Below, in pieces: positions 21,115 through 27,360 of a stretch of 27,360 nt of DNA. The stretch covers positions 1 to 27,360 of the forward strand of contig JAEZHK010000144.1 in the NCBI GenBank assembly GCA_023416655.1, read 5' to 3'. The translations under genes and the position numbers were made by a program. The DNA is from Bacillota bacterium (lineage in GTDB: Bacteria; Bacillota; Clostridia; Christensenellales; Aristaeellaceae). The first letter of the stretch is position 1; every line of letters starts with the position of its first letter. The notes beneath the pieces are model-generated. The model saw nothing but the letters and a program-made list of their open reading frames with translations, was not told where the DNA came from and did no database searches.

Positions 21115-23382
21115 CTAAATCCTGTAATTGATCGAGCCGACCCGGGTCTCCAAAGCCCTGGGGAAGCGCGCTTCCTTCGGGGCGGGCGCCCCGCTCTTTG
21201 GTTCCGGCCTCACGTCCGGCCTGCGCTCGCTTTGGCTGCCGGGGTCCTGCCGGGCGCCGAACGCCTGTCCGCTCTGACCGCCCGATACGTCCACGCTGAA
21301 GCCTTCCAGGCGGTAACCGCCCTCCGTCAAATCCTGTTTTAACCCGCCGATCTGGCTTAGAATCAGGTCCCTCGTCGATTCCGAGCCCGCGTGGATCACA
21401 AGGCGCAAATCATGGTCTTTCGCGCTGATCGTGACCGCCACCTCGCCCACGCCCTCCGGTCGGAGCTTCAGGTGGAATTGGGCCTCGCCCCGGCGCACCG
21501 CGCCCAAGGCGGCTCTGGCCAGCTGCGCCGTCGGATCCGGATCGAAGGATGTCCTCTGGCCATCGGCCGGGGCCAGGGCCGCCGCCTGCTCCGCTGGCGG
21601 CGAACCCGGACCCTCCCCGACCGTCGGAATTGCCCCCGGCACGGCCTGCTGCCGCTCCCCCGCCGGGCGTGACCGGGCCGCATCCTGGTCGCGCTCCGCA
21701 TCCGGCTCGGGTTTGAGGGCTTGTCCCTTGTACGCATTTTCCTGTCGCGCCGCCGCCTGTGTCCGGGTGGATTGCCCGGCAACCTGGGCTGCGCTGTCCT
21801 GTGGCTGCGCGTGAACCGCGCAAGCCGTGTCGGTCCCTTTCGGTGAGGTCCCCCGGACCCCTGACAAGGGTTCCGGGGCTGCCCCGGTTTTCGCTGCGGC
21901 TGCCGCCGTGTCCGCGCTGCCCGATGCGGACAGATTTGCCGCCTCTGCGCCCGGATGGGCATTCGCCGCTTGCGCCGCGGTCATCCCCTGCGGGGTGATT
22001 GTGCCGCCCGCCACGGTGAATGGCCGTGCGTCTGCCTGCGCCAAGGTGGTCTTTTCAGGCAGGGGGAGGGCGTCTGCCGTCATTGTTTCCGGACGGCTGC
22101 CTGCTGCCGGGTCCCCTTCCTGCGGGGCGTCTATCTGGTTCGCCGTGACCGTTTCCAGCCGGGCGCTTGTGTGCTGTGTCATGGCCGTTTCCGATCGGGG
22201 GCCTGTCCGCAGAGCTGCGGCCGCTTCCGTCCGGACGTTCATCCCCTGAACCGCTTCGGGCAGGGCGCTTGTCTGCATGGCGGCGACCGCTTCCGTCCGG
22301 GCGCTCAACCCATGAACCGCGTCCGTCTTGGCGCTTGGCTGCTGAGATGGGGCCGCATCCGTCCGGGCATTTGCCGCCCAGACCGCCTCCGCCTGCAGGC
22401 CCGCCGCACTCGCCTGTTGTGCGGTGACCGCTTCCTGCGAGGGGGCCGCTTTCGCCTTTGCCACTGTCCGGGCAGCCTTTGTCTGCGCTGCGCCCGCGCC
22501 GTAGCCGGGGATCGAGGGTTCCGGGGTCTCAGGGGCGGACACAGCCACCGTTTCGCTCACCGCGCCGCTTCCGGGATGCGGGACCGACGAGAGGGTTTGG
22601 AGGGCGGACGGGCGCTCCGCCGGGAAGGAGGCGCCATCCGCCTCGCTTGCCATTGCTGCCCGGACCGCCGCGCCCGCCGAAGCGGCTTGCGCTGCGCTCG
22701 TCAGGGCTGCCTTGACCGGTGCCGCCGAGACCAATGTTGCGCCCTTGCCCGAAACCGCCGTGACCGCATCCGTTGTATCACGCCTCGCCTCGCCTGCCGA
22801 GACCGCCCCGCCCGCCGCTCCGGCGCTTGCTACAGTGCTGTCCGGGCTTTTCGCGACCGCCCTGCCCGAAGCGGTCGGAACCGCCTCGCCAGCGGCCGCC
22901 GCCATATTTGAAGCCTGATTTGAGAGGCCTGCCATGCGCAGGGAGTGCGCCGTGCCCGCAAAGCCCGTCTGGCCGATCGCGCTCAGGGGAACCTCCGCGC
23001 TCCCCGCTTGAATCAGGGGGGATGCCGTGTTTCCCGCCGCGGCGCTCGAAAAGCTCGCCGCCATGCTCCGCAGGATCATTCCCTCAGGGCTTCCCGCCGC
23101 ATCCGGAGAGGATGGTTCCCACACAAGGGGGAACCGGCCCGGCTGGTAGTTCAGCCCCGCTGCCCAGGCGTCTGCGCTTGGATCCGTGAATCCGTCCACG
23201 CCGCACGCGCCGTTCGGGTCCACCGTCCGCGCTTCGGACCGCGAACCGCCCCTTGCGTAAGCCCGCTCCATCGCCTCCACGAAGGCGCCATCCGGCGGCT
23301 GCTGGGTGGGCGCTTCCGCCATGCCATCCGGCGGAAGCTGAACGGACGGGACAACTGCCGCTGTCAGGATGGGGAACACCAC
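21115..23382 (-). CDS. fliK: FliK, hook-length control protein (long, Ala-rich)
   Basis: A FliK of about 755 residues, considerably longer than the B. subtilis and Salmonella proteins. It is secreted as a molecular ruler that switches FlhB specificity. The switch domain is near the C-terminus (about residues 619-701: FHLKLRPEGVGEVAVTISAK, then LILSQIGGLKQDLTEGGYRL). The preceding 600 residues are Ala/Thr/Gln/Pro-rich, including a degenerate 10-12 residue repeat around residues 339-419 (SARTEAV-like). A basic Pro-rich tail ends SINYRI. The start is uncertain. A GTG at 23382, just past the fliJ stop, is given; the next GTG at 23379 is equally possible, and no ATG has a good ribosome site. Confidence 0.88.
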   Translation of the reverse strand: MVFPILTAAVVPSVQLPPDGMAEAPTQQPPDGAFVEAMERAYARGGSRSEARTVDPNGACGVDGFTDPSADAWAAGLNYQPGRFPLVWEPSSPDAAGSPEGMILRSMAASFSSAAAGNTASPLIQAGSAEVPLSAIGQTGFAGTAHSLRMAGLSNQASNMAAAAGEAVPTASGRAVAKSPDSTVASAGAAGGAVSAGEARRDTTDAVTAVSGKGATLVSAAPVKAALTSAAQAASAGAAVRAAMASEADGASFPAERPSALQTLSSVPHPGSGAVSETVAVSAPETPEPSIPGYGAGAAQTKAARTVAKAKAAPSQEAVTAQQASAAGLQAEAVWAANARTDAAPSQQPSAKTDAVHGLSARTEAVAAMQTSALPEAVQGMNVRTEAAAALRTGPRSETAMTQHTSARLETVTANQIDAPQEGDPAAGSRPETMTADALPLPEKTTLAQADARPFTVAGGTITPQGMTAAQAANAHPGAEAANLSASGSADTAAAAAKTGAAPEPLSGVRGTSPKGTDTACAVHAQPQDSAAQVAGQSTRTQAAARQENAYKGQALKPEPDAERDQDAARSRPAGERQQAVPGAIPTVGEGPGSPPAEQAAALAPADGQRTSFDPDPTAQLARAALGAVRRGEAQFHLKLRPEGVGEVAVTISAKDHDLRLVIHAGSESTRDLILSQIGGLKQDLTEGGYRLEGFSVDVSGGQSGQAFGARQDPGSQSERRPDVRPEPKSGAPAPKEARFPRALETRVGSINYRI

Positions 23383-23401
23383 CTTTCCGTAGGGACGATT
23401 G

Positions 23402-23848
23402 TCAGGCGTTGGTCTGGGCGGCCTTGTTGGACAGGAATTCCTCAATGAACAGCTCGTCGCTCTTTCGCTCGGCGGCCCGGTAGGTCTCCCAGGAGTGGGC
23501 GCGCAGCTTCTCGATCATCTCTTTGTCCTGGGTGACGGCGACCAGCTTCTCGCGCTGGATTTCGATCCGGCTCATCTGTTCCTGCAGCTGCGCCCGGCTC
23601 CTTACGAGCTTCTGCGCCACTTCCATGATGTACCGTCCGGTCGCGGCGGCCTTGCCCGCGTTCTGGCCGTTTTCGCAATCCTCCTGGTACTGGCGCTTGA
23701 GCTCCAGGTACTCGCTGGTGAGCGCGTCGTGCTTCGCCTTCATGTCGAGGTACTCCGCCTGCAGGGTGTTCATGGCGTCGGCCTCGTTTTTCTGGATGAA
23801 CTTGTCGTAGTCGAGCACCTTTTGAAGTCCGAACTCGTATCGCTTCAT
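23402..23848 (-). CDS. fliJ: FliJ, export apparatus coiled-coil protein
   Basis: A 148-residue, almost wholly helical protein. It begins MKRYEFGLQKVLDYDKFIQK and has long coiled-coil stretches (about residues 20-60 and 80-125). FliJ is the central stalk of the FliI hexamer and helps open the FlhA gate. The ATG at 23848 follows GCGGAGG, 15 nt after fliI. Sequence similarity is weak across the family, so size, coiled-coil character and position between fliI and fliK carry the call. Confidence 0.93.
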   Translation of the reverse strand: MKRYEFGLQKVLDYDKFIQKNEADAMNTLQAEYLDMKAKHDALTSEYLELKRQYQEDCENGQNAGKAAATGRYIMEVAQKLVRSRAQLQEQMSRIEIQREKLVAVTQDKEMIEKLRAHSWETYRAAERKSDELFIEEFLSNKAAQTNA

Positions 23849-23863
23849 GCTGGCCTCCGCCGT

Positions 23864-25177
23864 TTATCGTCCCTGAATCGCGATTTTCTGCATCTGCTGC
23901 AGCGTTTGTTCCAAGGTCAGCTTTTCGTTGATGTCCTGCCGGAGGAAGGCGTTGATTTTGTCGATGTTCGCGATCGCGTGGTCGATTTTGGGGTTGGTCC
24001 CGCTTTTGTAGGCGCCGATGGAGATCAGGTCGATGTTCTCATAGTAGGCCGAGAGGATCGACCGGATGACCGAGGCCATCTGCAGGTGGTCCTGGGGCGC
24101 GATCTCATTCATCAGGCGGCTGATGGAGGCCAGGATGTCGATGGCGGGGTACTGGTTGCGCATCGCCAGCTGGCGGGACAGGACGATGTGGCCGTCCAGA
24201 ATGCCGCGCACGGTGTCGGAGATCGGCTCGTTGACGTCGTCGCCCTCCACCAGCACCGTATAAAACCCGGTGATCGAGCCGTTTGAGAACTTGCCCGACC
24301 GCTCGAGGAGCTTTGGCAGGATTGCGTACAGCGAAGGGGTGTAGCCGCGCGCCACCGGGGGTTCGCCGATGGCCAGGCCGATTTCGCGCTGGGCCATCGC
24401 GAAGCGGGTGAGGGAGTCCATCACGAGGAGCACGTCCTTGCCCTGGTCCCGGAAGTACTCGGCGATGGTGGTGGCGGTCATCGCGCACTTGAGCCGCATC
24501 ATGGCCGACTGGTCGCTGGTGGCGACCACCAGCACCGACCGTCCCATGCCCTCCGCCTGCAGGTCCTTTTCGATGAAGTCCCGGACCTCGCGGCCTCGCT
24601 CGCCCACCAGCGCGATCACGTTGACGTCCGCGGCCACGTTTCGGAGCATCATACCCAGGAGCGTACTCTTGCCCACGCCGCTGCCCGAGAAAATGCCCAT
24701 GCGCTGGCCCTTGCCGCAGGTCAGGAGCGAATCGATGGCCCGGACGCCGATGGACAGTTTTTCGTCGATCCGGGGCCGGGAGAGCGGGTTACTGGGCAGG
24801 TTTTGCACCGCGTAGTGCCGGTCGCAGCGGATGGGGCCCTGGTCGTCGATGGGGTTTCCGAAGCCGTCGATCACGCGGCCCACCAGGCCGTCGCCCACCG
24901 GCACCCGGAGCACGTCCCCCGTGGACTCCACAACGCTTCCGCGTACCACGCCGTTCAGGTCGCCGAAGGGCATTAAGAGCACCCGGTTTCCCTTGAAGCC
25001 GACCGCCTCGGCGTAGGTCCAGCTCGAATGCTTTGCGCCGTACACCCGGCAGATGGTGCCGATGTCCACCACCGGGCCGGTGCTCTCGATCACCATGCCG
25101 ATGATCTTGTCGATTTTGCCATTGCGCTGGATGGGGTCCACCTTGCGCACGGCCTGACGGCAGCGATCGAGTACCAA
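23864..25177 (-). CDS. fliI: FliI, flagellum-specific export ATPase
   Basis: FliI of 437 residues, the F1-beta-like ATPase that powers early steps of export. Walker A is GSGVGKST (165-172), with the family context GIFSGSGVGKSTLLGMM. Walker B is VLLVMDSLTR (249-258). The arginine-rich catalytic region RGYTPSLYAILPKLLERSG and a C-terminal helical domain complete the fold. The start is TTG at 25177 behind AAGGGGG. An internal Met28 before the beta-barrel is a possible alternative. It lies 14 nt after fliH, whose product regulates it. Confidence 0.98.
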   Translation of the reverse strand: MVLDRCRQAVRKVDPIQRNGKIDKIIGMVIESTGPVVDIGTICRVYGAKHSSWTYAEAVGFKGNRVLLMPFGDLNGVVRGSVVESTGDVLRVPVGDGLVGRVIDGFGNPIDDQGPIRCDRHYAVQNLPSNPLSRPRIDEKLSIGVRAIDSLLTCGKGQRMGIFSGSGVGKSTLLGMMLRNVAADVNVIALVGERGREVRDFIEKDLQAEGMGRSVLVVATSDQSAMMRLKCAMTATTIAEYFRDQGKDVLLVMDSLTRFAMAQREIGLAIGEPPVARGYTPSLYAILPKLLERSGKFSNGSITGFYTVLVEGDDVNEPISDTVRGILDGHIVLSRQLAMRNQYPAIDILASISRLMNEIAPQDHLQMASVIRSILSAYYENIDLISIGAYKSGTNPKIDHAIANIDKINAFLRQDINEKLTLEQTLQQMQKIAIQGR

Positions 25178-25191
25178 GACTTCAAGCCCCC

Positions 25192-25947
25192 TTAAGCATT
25201 GCGGACGTACCGGGCGTCCTCCACCGACTGTTCCAGCACCTCCAGCTGCTTTTCCACGCTGGCGTCGATCGAGACGTCTTCGGTGTCCACGATCATGGTG
25301 CCTCTGGCCGCGCCTTCGACCACCTGGATTTCCAGCTTCTCGGCGTCCTGCACCAGGGAACGCAGGTAGTCGGCGTGGGCGGTGGCGAACTCGAGCTCAT
25401 GCTCGGAGATGCTCAGCCGAACGATCTTTTGTTCGCTCAGGCCCTCGACCGCCCTTTTAAAGATGCGCAGGAAGGACTCGTCGTCCTCGGCGATCCGGTC
25501 GGTCACCACCTTGCGGGCGATCTCCAGCGCCAGGTCCACCAACTTCTGCTCGTGCTGCCGGAACAGGGCTTCCCGGCCCCGGTCGAGGTCTGCCATCAAG
25601 CGTTCCAGCCGTTCCAGCGTCTCCTCGTTTTCGGCCAGCGCCTGGAACTTGCCCTGTTCGTAGCCCTTCTGGTAACCTTCCCGCCGGGCCTGTTCCCGAA
25701 GGTCGGCCGCCTGCTTCGCTGCGGCGGCGCGGGTGGAGTCGCTGAACGCCTCCGCCTCCCGCATGATCTCGCGCGCTTTCCGGCGCTGTATTTCCACGGC
25801 GGCGTAGACAGCGTTTTCCTCGGCCTCATAGTCCCGGCCGGGGGCTACCTCCGCCGCTTCCTGCGCTGCGGGTGGGTGGGCGGGGACGCGGTAGATGAAG
25901 GCTTCCTGGTCCAGATTGACGCAGCGCCCTTTGACCAGCCTAGACAA
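25192..25947 (-). CDS. fliH: FliH, regulator of the export ATPase
   Basis: A 251-residue FliH. A coiled-coil region rich in Ala, Glu and Gln (about 50-130, with GYQKGYEQGKFQAL in the middle) leads to the C-terminal FliI-binding domain (about 130-251, LVDLALEIARKVVTDRIAED). It holds FliI in an inactive state and links it to the C-ring. The start is TTG at 25947, supported by AAGGATGA a few bases upstream. It overlaps the end of fliG by eight bases, so the two are translationally coupled. Confidence 0.95.
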   Translation of the reverse strand: MSRLVKGRCVNLDQEAFIYRVPAHPPAAQEAAEVAPGRDYEAEENAVYAAVEIQRRKAREIMREAEAFSDSTRAAAAKQAADLREQARREGYQKGYEQGKFQALAENEETLERLERLMADLDRGREALFRQHEQKLVDLALEIARKVVTDRIAEDDESFLRIFKRAVEGLSEQKIVRLSISEHELEFATAHADYLRSLVQDAEKLEIQVVEGAARGTMIVDTEDVSIDASVEKQLEVLEQSVEDARYVRNA

Positions 25948-26953
25948 TTATATCATCCTTCCGACCGCGGGTGACGCTGATCTCCCCGGATTCCTCAAGC
26001 GCACGCACCAGCGAGACCAGTTTCTGCTGGGCTTCCTCGACCTGGGAGACCCTCACGCCGTGCAGATACTTGGATTCCTCCTCCATGGTCTGCTTGAGGC
26101 GGGAGGACATGTTGGCGTAGAAGATGTCCGCAACTTCCGTGCTGCAGCCCTTGAGCGCGAGGAGCAGGTCGTTGCTGTTGGCGTCCTGCAGGAAGCGCTG
26201 AATGAACACCGAGTCGAGGGCCGCGATGTCTTCGAACACGAACATGCGGTTTCGGATCTCTTCGGCCAGCTTGGGATCCTGCCGGAACAGCTCGTCCATG
26301 ATGTACTTCTCGGTGCTGCGGTCCACGAGGTTCATGATGCTGGCCATGTACTTGGTTCCGCCGATCTCCGCAAAGCCGATCGACTCGCTGACCGACAGTT
26401 TGTGCTCGATGATGCGCTCCACGTCGCGGATGGCCTCGGGGGAGGTGGAGTCCATGGTGGCGATGCGGCTGGCCACGTCCATCTGGATGCTGGCGGGCAG
26501 TTCGCTCAGGATCTCGGCGGCCTGGTCGGCGGCGCAGTAGGACAGGATCAGCGCGATCGTCTGCGGGTGCTCATTCTGGATGAGGCTTAATAAGTGTTTG
26601 GGGTCTGCATCGCCCAGGAAGCTGAAGGCCTTGCTCTGCAATGACCGGGTGATCTTGTCGATGATGCCCGCCGCACCCGGCGCGCCCATGGTCTTTTCCA
26701 GAATGGCCTTGGCGTATTCGATGCCGCCCTCGGTGATGTACTTTTGCGCGATGCAGAGATTGTAGAACTCCTCCATTGTGGCGTCCACCGACGTCGAGGA
26801 CAAATTTTCCAGCGTCGCGATCTGCAAGGTGATCTGCTCGATTTCTTCCGGTTTTAGGTACTTGAAAACGCGTGCGGCTTGCTCCACGCCCAGTGACAGG
26901 ATCACGGTCGCGGCTTTTCGGACGGAATCGGAGTTTCTGTTCTTCGGCTTCAC
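25940..26953 (-). CDS. fliG: FliG, motor switch protein
   Basis: FliG of 337 residues, the rotor protein that contacts the stator. The middle domain carries the EHPQT motif (LLSLIQNEHPQTIALILSYC). The C-terminal domain has RNRMFVFEDIAALDSVFIQR and the charged torque helix LLLALKGCSTEVADIFYANM. The start is GTG at 26953 behind GAGGAGA. It overlaps the fliF stop by four bases (GTGA). It interlocks with FliF at its N-terminus and FliM at the middle and C-terminal domains. Confidence 0.98.
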   Translation of the reverse strand: MKPKNRNSDSVRKAATVILSLGVEQAARVFKYLKPEEIEQITLQIATLENLSSTSVDATMEEFYNLCIAQKYITEGGIEYAKAILEKTMGAPGAAGIIDKITRSLQSKAFSFLGDADPKHLLSLIQNEHPQTIALILSYCAADQAAEILSELPASIQMDVASRIATMDSTSPEAIRDVERIIEHKLSVSESIGFAEIGGTKYMASIMNLVDRSTEKYIMDELFRQDPKLAEEIRNRMFVFEDIAALDSVFIQRFLQDANSNDLLLALKGCSTEVADIFYANMSSRLKQTMEEESKYLHGVRVSQVEEAQQKLVSLVRALEESGEISVTRGRKDDIIV

Positions 26954-27360
26954 TTGTTCTCCTCTTTCATCCAGGATCGGATCAACTGCGCGACGATTTC
27001 CGGATTGCCGGCGGTAAACTCCTTCACCTGGCGCTTCAGCGCCTGCTCACGCGTTTCGTTGAGGACGATCTCGCTGGGAAGCGGCCTTCTGTCTCGCGTC
27101 GGCTGCTGCGGCAACTCCTCTTCCTCGTCCGGTTCGCCCCCCGCGCCCGCGGCCCCTGCCCCGGCCCTTGTGCCCGCCTTGGCCGGCGCGTGCTTTTTGC
27201 GGCCGCCGCGGAGGATGAGCAGGATGATGAGCAGGAGGATCAGAAGGCCCAGACCGATGCCGCCATAGAGCAGGACTTCGGCGGGCAGCGTGACCGGCAG
27301 TCCGAAGATGGTCGTGGGCGCCACCAGCTGGCCTGGATCGGCGTAGATCGGCGTCTCGGG
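26950..27360 (-). CDS. fliF: FliF, MS-ring protein (partial, C-terminal end)
   Basis: The C-terminal 136 residues of FliF; the 5' part lies beyond position 27360. The visible part has the second membrane segment (VLLYGGIGLGLLILLLIILL). A basic and Ala/Gly-rich linker with an acidic patch follows, then the FliG-binding tail (NETREQALKRQVKEFTAGNP, then EIVAQLIRSWMKEENK). The open frame runs to the window edge without a stop and has no local start of its own, consistent with truncation by the window. It overlaps fliG by four bases. Confidence 0.95.
   Translation of the reverse strand, partial: PETPIYADPGQLVAPTTIFGLPVTLPAEVLLYGGIGLGLLILLLIILLILRGGRKKHAPAKAGTRAGAGAAGAGGEPDEEEELPQQPTRDRRPLPSEIVLNETREQALKRQVKEFTAGNPEIVAQLIRSWMKEENK

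Overview
The window is one continuous flagellar gene cluster, with every gene on the minus strand. Transcription runs from the right edge (27360) to the left edge (1). The DNA is GC-rich. Most genes have strong AAGGAGG-type ribosome binding sites, and several use TTG or GTG starts. Gene content and order match the fla/che and flgM-to-hag operons of Bacillus subtilis (FlbD, FliY with a CheC-like half, FliW-CsrA beside flagellin). This points to a flagellated, high-GC member of the Bacillota, probably a Clostridia lineage. No single species is recognisable.

Layout in transcription order. (1) 27360-20654: end of fliF, then fliG, fliH, fliI, fliJ, fliK and flgD, which build the MS ring, rotor, export ATPase, hook-length ruler and hook cap. 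(2) 20618-17028: flgE (hook), a 301-nt hairpin-rich spacer, flbD, fliM and fliY (C-ring switch). (3) 16980-11047: fliO, fliP, a 326-nt hairpin-rich spacer, fliQ, fliR, flhB and flhA, the complete export gate. (4) 10885-8544: a sigma-28 family factor and two rod proteins. (5) 8467-4054: flgM, flgN, flgK, flgL, a DUF6470/YviE-like gene, fliW and csrA, preceded by a convincing sigma-28 promoter (TAAA-N15-TACGATAT). (6) 3973-1: a flagellin array with one decayed copy, three complete genes and a fourth cut by the left edge.

How the parts work together: the early genes make the basal body, export gate and hook. The sigma factor encoded in the middle should drive the late genes, and FlgM restrains it until the hook is finished. 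FliW and CsrA are encoded just before the flagellins. Three intact flagellin genes and the decayed copy share a 5' leader with a GGA-loop hairpin and a GGA-rich Shine-Dalgarno, the form expected of CsrA binding sites. The sequence therefore suggests FliW-CsrA control applied to several flagellin messages in parallel. One flagellin (2541-3422) lacks the shared leader.

Notable departures from the B. subtilis layout: no fliL, motAB, cheY, flhF, flhG or che genes lie between the usual neighbours. FliO carries five 12-residue tandem repeats. FliK is long and Ala-rich. Several spacers inside the operon consist of back-to-back palindromes. I found no RNA genes, CRISPR arrays, transposases or phage genes. 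The window is best described as a compact flagellar superoperon with interesting regulatory and repeat features. I see no wholly unknown system in it.
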